From contig SVQQ01000009.1 in assembly GCA_015065265.1 (NCBI GenBank), positions 1 through 63,741 of the forward strand: a stretch of 63,741 nucleotides of DNA, read 5' to 3'. Positions 8,178 through 16,015 of this stretch are shown piece by piece; position 1 is the first letter of the stretch, and every line of letters begins with the position of its first letter. The DNA is from Oscillospiraceae bacterium (GTDB lineage: Bacteria > Bacillota > Clostridia > Oscillospirales > SIG627). The position numbers were made by a program, and so were the translations under genes. The notes under the pieces were generated by a model that did not search any database, had not been told where the DNA came from, and saw nothing but the letters and a program-made list of their open reading frames with translations.

Positions 8178-9749
8178 TTACATAAGAGGAGCAATAACTT
8201 TAAGGATATAGCCTCTGATTTTTATTATAAGTTTTTCTTTTTTTATGCTTTCTTTCGTTACCTTGGTGCATTTTTTCAAGGTGTTTTCGAAGTCTTCTTC
8301 CACCTTCATAACGCTTTCCCCAAATGCGAAATATGCGGCACATTCAAAGTGGTGGTAGAGACTTCGATAGTCGAGATTTATCGTGCCGACAACTGCTTCA
8401 CGTGAGTCTGAGACAAAGGTTTTTGAATGGATAAATCCAGGGGTATATTCGTAAATATTCACCCCTGAGGAAATGAGGGCTGAATAGTGGGTTTTCGCCA
8501 AAGCCCAAGCGCCTTTTTTATCGGGAATACCAGGGACAATTATGGAAACGTCTACTCCCCTTTCGGCAGCAAATTTAATAGAGTTTTCCATCTCGGCGTC
8601 AAGGATAAGATAAGGGGTCATAATATGCACGTAGTCGGTGGCACGGTTAATGATATCCATATACACGTGCTCACCTGTTTTATATCCGTCGGTAGGACAG
8701 TCACCATAGGGAATAACAAAGCCTTCCCCTGTTTTTTCTGGGTAAGAGTTTTTCAGGTATGGGTCAAAATTGTGTTCTTTTCCGTCAAGGCTCCACATCT
8801 GCAAAAACATAAGTGTGAAACTTTCCACCGCCTTGCCTTTTAGCATAACCGCACTGTCTTTCCAGTGACCAAATCGCACTTTTTCGTTAATGTATTCGTC
8901 GGCAAGGTTTATGCCACCTGTGAACGCTACTTTATTGTCAATTACTATTATTTTTCTGTGGTCTCGATAGTTATAGTGGGTGGAAACGAAAGGTGTTATA
9001 GGAGAAAAAGGTTTGCACTGAATTCCCGCTCTTCTCAGTTTTTTGGGGAATTTTGAATCTACTGTTTTAAACTCACAGGTTCCGTCGTACATCAGTCTGA
9101 CTTCTACCCCTTCTTTTGCCTTTCGGGCGAGAATTTCATAGATGTCGTTCCACATTTTGCCTTCGGAAATAATGAAATACTCCAAAAAGATAAACTCTTT
9201 TGCCTTTTCCAGTTCTTTTAGCAAAACTTCAAATTTCTTTTCCCCTGATTCCAGGTAGGTAACGTGGGTGTCGCAGAACACAGGATATGAAGTGCTTTTT
9301 GCAATATATCTTGCAAGGTTGTAAATCCCCTTGTCAAGCTTTTCAAGATTGGAAAGGGTGTTCGGTTCCTGTTCTAACTTAACGGGGCTATTGTTAATGA
9401 CAGCCTCGGTTCTTTCTTTCAAACTACGGTGACCTAAATCACTTTTCGTATAGGCGAAAAGAAGACAACCAAAGACAGGAAAAGCAAGTATTAAAATGAG
9501 CCAGGTAATTTTTGAGTTGGAGTTCATAGGGCAATTTACAATATAAAAGACTACTGTGGCAGTAAGGAATATGCTGCCTCCCCAGATCTGAGGAAGAAAG
9601 TTTTCAAAGGCTGAAAAAAGAAAAAGCAAAAAGAAAACCTGTAACAAAAAAAGTCCTGTTACAATACCTATTCGACTGAAAACGAGCCTTGTAATGCCTC
9701 GTTTGCTCTTGTCAATGATTTTTATGGGCAATAGCGGTTTTTTTGTCAT
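8178..9749 (-). CDS. cls: Cardiolipin synthase
   Basis: A 523-residue phospholipase-D superfamily enzyme that condenses two phosphatidylglycerols into cardiolipin and glycerol. Hydrophobic segments lie at about residues 22-47, 55-74 and 81-101 (the PLDc_N region). Two HKD motifs follow: H264-x-K266-x4-D271 within HRKIIVIDNKVAFTGG, and H441-x-K443-x4-D448 within HSKTFVSDSREAVVGT. Both are intact, so it should be active in the membrane. The lipoprotein gene follows after 16 nt. pgsA, which makes the precursor of phosphatidylglycerol, is at 59 kb. Confidence 0.94.
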   Translation of the reverse strand: MTKKPLLPIKIIDKSKRGITRLVFSRIGIVTGLFLLQVFFLLFLFSAFENFLPQIWGGSIFLTATVVFYIVNCPMNSNSKITWLILILAFPVFGCLLFAYTKSDLGHRSLKERTEAVINNSPVKLEQEPNTLSNLEKLDKGIYNLARYIAKSTSYPVFCDTHVTYLESGEKKFEVLLKELEKAKEFIFLEYFIISEGKMWNDIYEILARKAKEGVEVRLMYDGTCEFKTVDSKFPKKLRRAGIQCKPFSPITPFVSTHYNYRDHRKIIVIDNKVAFTGGINLADEYINEKVRFGHWKDSAVMLKGKAVESFTLMFLQMWSLDGKEHNFDPYLKNSYPEKTGEGFVIPYGDCPTDGYKTGEHVYMDIINRATDYVHIMTPYLILDAEMENSIKFAAERGVDVSIIVPGIPDKKGAWALAKTHYSALISSGVNIYEYTPGFIHSKTFVSDSREAVVGTINLDYRSLYHHFECAAYFAFGESVMKVEEDFENTLKKCTKVTKESIKKEKLIIKIRGYILKVIAPLM

Positions 9750-9775
9750 TTTCTCCCTCCTTTAAGTCCATTATT

Positions 9776-9804
9776 ATAATATATTATTCATTCTGCAAAG
9801 TCAA
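9776..9804 (-). promoter_or_regulatory. Promoter of cls
   Basis: Minus strand -35 TTGACT (9804-9799), -10 TATTAT (9781-9776), 17-bp spacer; AAAGGAGG precedes the cls ATG. Confidence 0.75.
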
Positions 9805-9928
9805 GAAATTAAAACCTTTAAAATTGTAAATAATATGTGTAAATATTAAAACTTTTTTATAGAAATTATGGAAATTTCCGCCACTTTATTGTATCATAGA
9901 GAAAAGGAGTATTCGAAAGGAGATAAAA

Positions 9929-11344
9929 ATGAGAAAGACCAAAATTATTTGTACCGTAGGTCCTGCCTGTGAAGATGAAAAGACCTTAATGGAAATGTGC
10001 AAAAACGGAATGAACGTAGCGAGACTCAACTTTTCACACGGAACTCACGAGGACCATAAAGAAAAAATAGATACTATCAAAAAAGTCAGGGAACGTCTGG
10101 GGCTTCCTATACCTATTATGCTTGATACAAAGGGTCCTGAATACAGAATAAAGACTTTTGAAAATAAAAAAATTACTCTTGCAAATTCAGATAAGTTCAT
10201 CTTTACTACAAAGGACATTGTGGGTAATAAAGAGAGAGTTTCGGTAAACTACGAGCATCTGACAGAAGATTTATCTGTTGGTGACACTATTATGGTAAAT
10301 AACGGACTTGTAGTTTTCAAGGTTGACGACATCGACGACTGTGACGTTATATGTACTGTTGTTCACGGGGGTGAAATTTCCGACAGAAAAAGCATCAACT
10401 TCCCGAACAAAGTATTAAAACACGATTATTTAAGTGACCAGGACAAGTCGGACCTTCTTTTCGGTATTGAAAACGGAATTGATTTCGTTGCGGCATCTTT
10501 TGTGTCAAGGCGTCAGGACGTTGTGGACGTAAGAGAATTTCTTAACGAAAACGGCGGTGAGGCAATAGACATAATTGCGAAAATCGAAAACCGTTCGGGT
10601 GTAGACAACATTGAAGAAATATGTGAGGTTGCCGACGGAATAATGGTAGCGCGTGGGGATTTGGGTGTTGAAATTCCCTTTATGCAGGTACCTGCGGTGC
10701 AAAAGCACCTTATCGAGAAGTGCCGACTTTTAGGAAAAAGGGTTATTACTGCCACGGAAATGCTTGAATCTATGATACACAATCCCAGACCTACCAGAGC
10801 CGAAATTTCAGACGTTGCAAATGCGGTTTACGATGGGTCGTCTGCCATAATGCTATCAGGAGAAACCGCCGCAGGAAAATATCCTGCAAAGGCGGTGAAG
10901 TGTATGGCGGAAGTTGCGGAATATACTGAAAGTCAGATAGATTATGCAAGGTGGTTCAAGACGACCGAATACACAATCAAAAGTAACCTTGACGCCATTT
11001 CCCACTCGGTATGTGCTATGGCAATCGACGTAGCTGCAAAGTGTATTGTGGTAAATTCTCTGTCGGGCAGAACTGCTAGAATGGTAAGTCGTTTCAGATG
11101 TCCTGCCGACATTATCGGTATGACCACAAGTGAAAGGGCGTGGAGACAACTCAATTTAAGTTGGGGTGTTACTCCTGTAATGAGTGAAGAGTACACTTCT
11201 ATTGATATAGTTTTCTATCAGGCTTTAAATCAGGCAAAGCGGGTCTTCTCTTTGCAAAAAGGCGATAACGTAGTAATGACAGGTGGACAGATAAACGGTG
11301 CACCAGGTAACACAAATATGATAAAAGTTGAGGCGGTAAAATAA
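9929..11344 (+). CDS. pyk: Pyruvate kinase
   Basis: A 471-residue glycolytic enzyme making pyruvate and ATP from phosphoenolpyruvate and ADP. It opens with the signature KTKIICTVGPAC and continues with NVARLNFSHG, the Mg/K-binding MLDTKGPEYR, and the active-site helix AKIENRSGVDNIEEI. VARGDLGVEIPF and the MLSGETAAGKYP block complete the barrel. It ends after the regular C-terminal domain, without the extra phosphohistidine-like domain found in Bacillus pyruvate kinases. Start chosen at the ATG after GAAAGGAG. No convincing promoter was found in the 180 nt upstream. Confidence 0.97.
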   Translation: MRKTKIICTVGPACEDEKTLMEMCKNGMNVARLNFSHGTHEDHKEKIDTIKKVRERLGLPIPIMLDTKGPEYRIKTFENKKITLANSDKFIFTTKDIVGNKERVSVNYEHLTEDLSVGDTIMVNNGLVVFKVDDIDDCDVICTVVHGGEISDRKSINFPNKVLKHDYLSDQDKSDLLFGIENGIDFVAASFVSRRQDVVDVREFLNENGGEAIDIIAKIENRSGVDNIEEICEVADGIMVARGDLGVEIPFMQVPAVQKHLIEKCRLLGKRVITATEMLESMIHNPRPTRAEISDVANAVYDGSSAIMLSGETAAGKYPAKAVKCMAEVAEYTESQIDYARWFKTTEYTIKSNLDAISHSVCAMAIDVAAKCIVVNSLSGRTARMVSRFRCPADIIGMTTSERAWRQLNLSWGVTPVMSEEYTSIDIVFYQALNQAKRVFSLQKGDNVVMTGGQINGAPGNTNMIKVEAVK

Positions 11345-11355
11345 AGGAGTACACT

Positions 11356-11730
11356 ATGAAAAAAGTTCAAACTAAAATGGCACCAGAAGCGATAGGCCCT
11401 TACAGTCAGGGGGTTGTTGTGGGAAATCTTGTATTTACGTCGGGTCAGATACCCCTTAACCCTGAAACTATGGCACTTGAGGGAGAAAACATCACAGAGC
11501 AAACTCACAGGGCTTTAAAAAATCTTAAAGCGGTGCTTGAAGAGGCAGGGTCGGGACTTGACAAGGTTGTAAAAACTGTGTGTTATTTAAGTGATATCGG
11601 TGATTTTCAGGCTTTTAATGAAGTTTATGCCCTTTACTTTGAAAATAAACCTGCACGTTCCTGTGTGGCGGTAAAGGGTTTGCCAAAAGGGGCTCTTGTG
11701 GAAGTTGAGGCTATTGGCAAAATAGATTAA
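11356..11730 (+). CDS. ridA: RidA family enamine/imine deaminase
   Basis: A 124-residue YjgF/YER057c/UK114 protein, the standard length. RidA hydrolyses reactive 2-aminoacrylate and related enamines released by PLP enzymes, protecting other PLP enzymes from damage. Family landmarks: IGPYSQGVVVGNLVFTSGQI, the carboxylate-binding R101 in PARSCVAV, and E118 in VEVEAIGKI. It starts 11 nt after pyk and the terminator follows its stop directly, so it is the second gene of a pyk-ridA unit. Confidence 0.93.
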   Translation: MKKVQTKMAPEAIGPYSQGVVVGNLVFTSGQIPLNPETMALEGENITEQTHRALKNLKAVLEEAGSGLDKVVKTVCYLSDIGDFQAFNEVYALYFENKPARSCVAVKGLPKGALVEVEAIGKID

Positions 11731-11765
11731 CTAAAAAAGAAGAGGTGTGACCTCTTCTTTTTTAG
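11731..11765. terminator. Bidirectional terminator between ridA and the AEC transporter
   Basis: A 16-bp perfect stem (11731-11746 with 11750-11765) and a GTG loop; T-rich on both strands, between converging genes. Confidence 0.93.
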
Positions 11766-12695
11766 TTATATGAGTGTAAAGATAATTGGTATTGTAATGA
11801 CTGCCAATATGTGTGAAATAACTGCCATTCCTGCGGCTTCCGTTGTGTCCTTTCCGTAGGCACTGGGAATAACGATTGTGTTAAGTCCAAGAGGCATTGC
11901 AAGGGAACACAGGGCGCAAACGTAAATTGTTTCGGGAAGTTTTATAAACGATGATATGAGTACAAATAGCATAGGGAAAACGATAAGTCTTATTATTGAA
12001 ATGGCGTAGGTTCTAACGTTGGTAAATGCTTTTTTGAGCGAAATTGAGGATATTACAATGCCTGTTAAAATCATGGCAACAGGAGACATACAGTCACCTG
12101 ACACGTCAACAATAGAGACAAACCATGTGGGAAGTTTTAATCCTGTAAGTCCTATTATCATACCGATAATCATTGCAATAAACATAGGATTGATAAACGA
12201 CTTTAAACTATCTTTAAAGGACTGCTTTTCCCCTGAATTTGCAATTAAAAGTCTTGGTGCTCCCCAAACGTAGATAAGGGTCCAGAGGGGCAAGGTGAAA
12301 ATCAAATATTCAAAGAAAACGTCGGGAAAGAGAGTACTTACAACTGCATTTCCCATAAATCCGAAATTTGCAAAACAAAGTCCGTATGTATATATTTTTT
12401 GAAGATATTTGTCCTTTGTTACAAGTTTTGAAGAAAGAGTTGCTACAGGTATTACTACAAGGGCAATTAGAAAACTAATTAAAAGTAATTTCCACGCAGT
12501 TCCAATTCTCTCTACGGTAAAGTTTTCAATGAAGGTACCCATAACCATTGCAGGTATAAAAACTGTGTTTTCAAGTTTTGATAAAACAGTTGCGGAGTTT
12601 TCGGGTAACACTTTCAGTTTGACAAGAAGATAACCGATTATAATAATTCCAAACAGAAATGCCGTCTGATTTAACGTTGATGTAAAAATGGTCAT
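11766..12695 (-). CDS. AEC (auxin efflux carrier) family transporter
   Basis: A 309-residue membrane protein with about ten hydrophobic segments in two halves, the pattern of bacterial AEC/malate-type permeases. Typical features are the start FLFGIIIIGYLLVKLKVLPE, the middle loop before SFINPMFIAMIIGMIIGL, and the C-terminal half with MPLGLNTIVIPSAYGKD. Bacterial members export or import malate, malonate and other organic anions. The substrate cannot be read from the sequence. The gene is monocistronic with its own promoter. Confidence 0.85.
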   Translation of the reverse strand: MTIFTSTLNQTAFLFGIIIIGYLLVKLKVLPENSATVLSKLENTVFIPAMVMGTFIENFTVERIGTAWKLLLISFLIALVVIPVATLSSKLVTKDKYLQKIYTYGLCFANFGFMGNAVVSTLFPDVFFEYLIFTLPLWTLIYVWGAPRLLIANSGEKQSFKDSLKSFINPMFIAMIIGMIIGLTGLKLPTWFVSIVDVSGDCMSPVAMILTGIVISSISLKKAFTNVRTYAISIIRLIVFPMLFVLISSFIKLPETIYVCALCSLAMPLGLNTIVIPSAYGKDTTEAAGMAVISHILAVITIPIIFTLI

Positions 12696-12733
12696 ATTTT
12701 TACTTCCCTTTTGTATGCTTTTTAACGAATGGT

Positions 12734-12762
12734 ATTATAGCACAGTAAAAAAAGTTTTTCAA
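12734..12762 (-). promoter_or_regulatory. Sigma-A promoter of the AEC transporter
   Basis: Minus strand -35 TTGAAA (12762-12757) and perfect -10 TATAAT (12739-12734), 17-bp spacer. Confidence 0.85.
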
Positions 12763-12824
12763 TAGTTAATGGATTATAAAAGTACTATTTTTTTTATTAA
12801 GCGTCGACTTCTACAACTTATCTA

Positions 12825-12863
12825 CAAACAAAAAAGAGGGCGGTTGCCTTCTTTTTTTGTTTG
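12825..12863. terminator. Terminator hairpin downstream of the nucleotidyltransferase gene
   Basis: CAAACAAAAAAGAGGGC (12825-12841) pairs with GCCTTCTTTTTTTGTTTG (12846-12863) around GGTT, with one mismatch or wobble. It lies about 57 nt beyond the nucleotidyltransferase stop. Apart from the AEC promoter I see nothing else in 12764-12919. Confidence 0.6.
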
Positions 12864-12919
12864 GGTAAGAGTAACCAAACGGAGCAGAATCGAGGTAAAA
12901 GTAAGCAAAAGTAGTGTGA

Positions 12920-13579
12920 TTATCTGCCATTTGCAAGTTTCTTTTTACACCAAGCAAATAACTCTTCGGACATTTTGCCAAAATCGACCTTACCACCGTT
13001 TTTAAGATATACAAAGGTATCTATAATCACCTTTTCATCAGATGATACCAAAAGTTGCAGTTCGTTTTGTTGTTTAATGTAGTTTCCGGTTTGTTTAAAT
13101 ACAATAGCTTGTATGACAAAAGAAGCAGACTTATACAATCCACGCAAAATATCCGCGTTTTTTTCATGGAGCATATTGTGTACACAACCGTGATATATGT
13201 TGCACACACCAATTTTAATTGCTCGGTTTACAGCACTTTCATCAACAACCGCCATCACTTCGCCAAGGTTTCCCTTAATTGGTACGGTATCGTTGCAAAA
13301 TTGGAACAAGTCCGACGGCTCCCAATTCATAATTTCATTTTTGCCTGAAAGAAAACCACAAATCAACTCCCTGTGAGGCAGAGTATCCAACATTACATTA
13401 TAAATTTGGATGTCCGCAGCAGACAGTTCATCCAGAATGACAACAACATCAATGTCGCTTGTTTCTGTTGCTTCCCCACGGCCATAACTACCCTGTAAAC
13501 CGACAAACCAAACGCGATTTGCGAAAGTATCATTTACGACATCAAGAAATGTGTTTATCCAATTGTCGATATCGATCAT
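12920..13579 (-). CDS. Nucleotidyltransferase domain protein (MNT/ANT-like) with HEPN-like tail
   Basis: A 219-residue protein with the minimal nucleotidyltransferase motif: G30-S31 in LQGSYGRGE followed by S41-D42-I43-D44, the metal-binding GSxxRGExxxxSDID pattern shared by MNT antitoxins, aminoglycoside nucleotidyltransferases and tRNA-modifying enzymes. The C-terminal half is helical and resembles HEPN-type helices, though no RxxxxH ribonuclease motif is obvious. Start taken at the ATG at 13579 because AAAGGAG precedes it; a longer frame lacks a ribosome binding site. The ATG overlaps the stop of the four-helix-bundle gene as ATGA, so the pair is translationally coupled. Possible roles: toxin-antitoxin-like modification, or resistance to an aminoglycoside-like compound. 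Unresolved. Confidence 0.75.
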   Translation of the reverse strand: MIDIDNWINTFLDVVNDTFANRVWFVGLQGSYGRGEATETSDIDVVVILDELSAADIQIYNVMLDTLPHRELICGFLSGKNEIMNWEPSDLFQFCNDTVPIKGNLGEVMAVVDESAVNRAIKIGVCNIYHGCVHNMLHEKNADILRGLYKSASFVIQAIVFKQTGNYIKQQNELQLLVSSDEKVIIDTFVYLKNGGKVDFGKMSEELFAWCKKKLANGR

Positions 13580-13929
13580 TTTGTATTCTCCTTTGCTGTT
13601 CGACAAGAAGCGATCAGCATAACACGCAAAGATGTACATTTTGCAGAAAGCGCTTTATATGATTGTTCGTCAATGTAGTTAGTCTTATGTAGTAATTCAA
13701 TCCAATAGCCTGTTTCACTTGCTTCCTTCAAGGCGATTTCCAGTTTTGAAATAAAGTCTTTCTTGCCTTGAGCGTACTGCGCCTCATGAATGTTTGCGCC
13801 AATGCTGGTACCACTTCTGCCGATTTGATTGGAAATAATGGATTCATGGTTAGATTTCAGATATTTTACCAAATTAATAATGTCCACTGAGAATTCCATT
13901 GACAGTTCCGCAAGCTTATTTTCTTTCAC
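13576..13929 (-). CDS. Four-helix-bundle protein (rRNA intervening-sequence / Avd-like family)
   Basis: About 117 residues. The sequence FSVDIINLVKYLKSNHESII, IGRSGTSIGANIHEAQYAQ, and FISKLEIALKEASETGYWIELL is typical of the small four-helix-bundle family first found in 23S rRNA intervening sequences and related to Avd of diversity-generating retroelements. Start placed at GTG 13929 because GGAGG lies just upstream; the longer frame to 13980 has no ribosome binding site. It overlaps the nucleotidyltransferase start by 4 nt. Family members bind nucleic acid as pentamers; the cellular role here is unknown. Codon use and GATC content differ from the neighbours, consistent with transfer. Confidence 0.82.
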   Translation of the reverse strand: MKENKLAELSMEFSVDIINLVKYLKSNHESIISNQIGRSGTSIGANIHEAQYAQGKKDFISKLEIALKEASETGYWIELLHKTNYIDEQSYKALSAKCTSLRVMLIASCRTAKENTK

Positions 13930-13979
13930 AAAATCGCCTCCTTTACAATTGATTATATCACAGTTTCTGTAATATTTCA

Positions 13980-14147
13980 ATGATGCATCGCCTTGTGGCG
14001 ATATGATGTTATGCTCTGCATAATGATGTTGCTCGCTTCACTCGCAATGATGCGGTGTTTGCCATAAAATGTGGCGAAGCCACACATCATTAGTCATAGC
14101 CGACATCATTGGCAACGCCGACATCATTTGCCGAAGACAAACATCAT
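13980..14147. repeat. Mirror-symmetric array of ATGATG/CATCAT hexamers separated by mini-hairpins
   Basis: Four ATGATG copies (13980, 14003, 14023, 14047) spaced 20-24 nt apart are followed by four CATCAT copies (14085, 14104, 14122, 14142) spaced 18-20 nt apart. The spacers are mostly short palindromes such as CGCC-TTGT-GGCG, ATGC-TCT-GCAT and GTGGC-GAA-GCCAC. The whole block is an imperfect palindrome centred near 14066. It lies between the tRNA-Leu terminator and the four-helix-bundle start. Spacers differ from one another and are too short for CRISPR. Confidence 0.75.
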
Positions 14148-14150
14148 TCG

Positions 14151-14191
14151 AAAAATCCCTCTTTTGTCAGATAGACAAAAGAGGGATTTTT
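14151..14191 (-). terminator. Terminator of tRNA-Leu
   Basis: An 18-bp perfect stem (14151-14168 with 14174-14191) and a 5-nt loop, directly after the 3' end of the tRNA on the minus strand and ending in TTTTT. Confidence 0.88.
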
Positions 14192-14193
14192 CG

Positions 14194-14280
14194 TGGTGCC
14201 GGTGGCGGGGGTCGAACCCGCACGGTATCGCTACCGCGGGATTTTGAGTCCCGTACGTCTGCCAATTCCATCACACCGGC
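14194..14280 (-). tRNA. tRNA-Leu (anticodon CAA)
   Basis: Read on the minus strand: acceptor GCCGGTG pairs with CACCGGC, followed by discriminator A and an encoded CCA (14196-14194). The anticodon stem CGGGA/TCCCG encloses CTCAAAA, giving anticodon CAA (14246-14244), which decodes UUG. The T-loop GGTTCGACCCC and a long class II variable arm (CGGTAGCGATACCG) fit leucine. 87 nt including CCA. Confidence 0.95.
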
Positions 14281-14370
14281 TTTTACTGTAAGAGTATAGC
14301 ATAGAAAAGTCTTTTTTTCAATAGCATTTTTGAATAATTTTTACAAATTTCAATAAATTTGAAAAAAGTA

Positions 14371-14399
14371 TTGATTTTTTTATTTTTATGTGATATTAT
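14371..14399 (+). promoter_or_regulatory. Sigma-A promoter of rpmE
   Basis: -35 TTGATT (14371-14376), -10 TATTAT (14394-14399), spacer 17 bp; ribosome binding site AGAGGTG lies upstream of the ATG at 14442. Confidence 0.82.
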
Positions 14400-14441
14400 G
14401 TGATGTAACAACGAAGAATATCCAAAAAGAGGTGTATTTCA

Positions 14442-14639
14442 ATGAAGAAGGATTTCCATCCTGAGTATAAGGATACCGTAATCGTTTGTGCTTGTGGCGC
14501 TGAATACCACACAAAATCAACTAAAGAAAACGTTCACGTTGATATTTGTTCAAAGTGCCATCCTTTCTACACAGGCAAGCAGAAACTTGTAGATGCGGGC
14601 GGACGTGTTGACAAATTCAACAAGAAGTTCGGCAGATAA
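14442..14639 (+). CDS. rpmE: 50S ribosomal protein L31 (zinc-binding form)
   Basis: A 65-residue ribosomal protein. The four cysteines C16, C18, C36 and C39 (VCACGAEY and [13 protein letters not shown]) form the zinc ribbon of the C+ type of L31. FNKKFGR at the end is the usual tail. L31 bridges the large and small subunits. It is a single-gene transcript with its own promoter and terminator. The paralogous zinc-free form, which many bacteria make under zinc starvation, is not in the window. Confidence 0.96.
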   Translation: MKKDFHPEYKDTVIVCACGAEYHTKSTKENVHVDICSKCHPFYTGKQKLVDAGGRVDKFNKKFGR

Positions 14640-14649
14640 CTTATACAAC

Positions 14650-14676
14650 AAAGCGGTGCAAAATTGCACCGCTTTT
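14650..14676 (+). terminator. Terminator of rpmE
   Basis: AAGCGGTGCA pairs with TGCACCGCTT around a 4-nt loop, then TT. Confidence 0.85.
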
Positions 14677-14716
14677 CTGTTAAATTAAAGCACGGTTTAT
14701 TTTTGGGGGGATTTGA

Positions 14717-16003
14717 GTGGCAAAGAACATTTATGAAACAACCGACAAGGAAGTGACAGGCGCGGTACTTGTGGCAGTTTACAGTGATACAAAATATGAT
14801 GAAAGCGAACTTGACGAACTTGCTTCCCTTCTGGAAACTGCAGGAGGTCAGGCGCTTTTCAGAATGGTGCAATATCGACCTACTCCCGACAAAGCAACGT
14901 ATATTGGCAGAGGAAAACTTGAAGAACTAAGAGAGTTATGTCAAAAAGAAAACATTGACCTTGTAGTTTTTGACTGCGAACTTACTCCCTCTCAGATAAG
15001 AGAAATAGAAGATGCGATAGGTGACGTAAGAGTCATTGACAGAACTATGCTTATTCTCGATATTTTCGGCAGGAATGCCACTACCAATGAAGGTATATTA
15101 CAGGTGCAGATTGCACGTCTTAAATACACAATTCCTCGTCTTAGAGGGCAAGGGAAAGACCTATCAAGACTTGGCGGTGGAATCGGTACAAGAGGTCCAG
15201 GTGAGTCGAAACTCGAAAGTGACAAGAGGCACATAAAAACTCAGATTGCATCCCTTGAAGAAGAAATAAGAGAACTTGAAAAAAGGCGTCTTGTACAGAG
15301 AAAGAACAGAGAAAATTCCTCTACTGTGCAGATTGCTCTTGCAGGGTATACGAACGTGGGTAAGTCTACCCTTCTTAACACACTTACCGGCGCAAACATT
15401 CTTGCAGAAAATAAACTCTTTGCAACTCTTGACCCAACAACGAGAAAACTGAATTTACCAAACGTTAAAGATGCGGTTATAACCGACACGGTAGGGTTTA
15501 TAAAAAATCTGCCTCACCATCTGGTAGAGGCTTTCAAATCGACACTTGCAGAAGTGGTTTTTGCAGACATTATACTGGTAGTTCTTGACGTGACAAGCCC
15601 CGACGTGAGAGTTCAATATGACGTGAGTATGGAACTTATAAATTCCCTTATAAAAAAGCACAAGGTTGAAGAAAAGCCCATAATTTACGTTTTCAATAAA
15701 GTGGACGAATTATCAGGTGACAATCCCGAGGAAATACTGGGGCTTGGGAATAGAGAAAACGCGGTATTCTTATCGGCAAAGACAGGTGTGGGGATAGACA
15801 CACTAATTGAAACAATAGAAAGAGTAGTTCTCTCGGTAAAGCGTGAAGTTAAGTTCCTTTTGCCTTTTGACAAGGGAGATTTGATGAGTATGCTTTATAA
15901 GACCTCAAAGGTCAAAGAGGCGGAATACACAGACGAAGGAATTGTAGTATCTGCCATAGTGGACGACAAAGTTATAGGACAGATGTCCAAATACGTAATT
16001 TAA
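14717..16003 (+). CDS. hflX: GTPase HflX
   Basis: A 428-residue ribosome-associated GTPase that splits stalled or hibernating 70S ribosomes. The N-terminal domain carries YIGRGKLEEL and RTMLILDIFGRNATTNEG; the linker has LGGGIGTRGPGESKLE followed by a coiled coil; the G domain has G1 GYTNVGKST, G3 DTVGF, G4 NKVD and G5 SAKTG. Start is GTG at 14717 after GGGGGGA. It is followed by yigZ after 12 nt. With RqcH at 51 kb the window encodes two separate ribosome-rescue functions. Confidence 0.95.
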   Translation: MAKNIYETTDKEVTGAVLVAVYSDTKYDESELDELASLLETAGGQALFRMVQYRPTPDKATYIGRGKLEELRELCQKENIDLVVFDCELTPSQIREIEDAIGDVRVIDRTMLILDIFGRNATTNEGILQVQIARLKYTIPRLRGQGKDLSRLGGGIGTRGPGESKLESDKRHIKTQIASLEEEIRELEKRRLVQRKNRENSSTVQIALAGYTNVGKSTLLNTLTGANILAENKLFATLDPTTRKLNLPNVKDAVITDTVGFIKNLPHHLVEAFKSTLAEVVFADIILVVLDVTSPDVRVQYDVSMELINSLIKKHKVEEKPIIYVFNKVDELSGDNPEEILGLGNRENAVFLSAKTGVGIDTLIETIERVVLSVKREVKFLLPFDKGDLMSMLYKTSKVKEAEYTDEGIVVSAIVDDKVIGQMSKYVI

Positions 16004-16015
16004 AGGAGACTCAAT

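Noticed and set aside
12861..12914. A 17-codon plus-strand frame beginning with TTG just after the nucleotidyltransferase terminator
   Set aside because: It is preceded by a run of T with no ribosome binding site. The sequence looked faintly familiar from other Clostridia but I cannot support it as a gene.
13980..14147. Regularly spaced repeats that could be taken for a CRISPR array
   Set aside because: The shared unit is only 6-8 nt, spacers are 12-18 nt and palindromic, orientation flips halfway, and no cas genes are present.
12800..14200. Genomic island integrated at the 3' end of tRNA-Leu
   Set aside because: No integrase and no duplicated tRNA 3' end were found at the other side; only composition suggests transfer.
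14069..14299. A 76-codon plus-strand frame
   Set aside because: It runs antisense through tRNA-Leu and its terminator and has no ribosome binding site.
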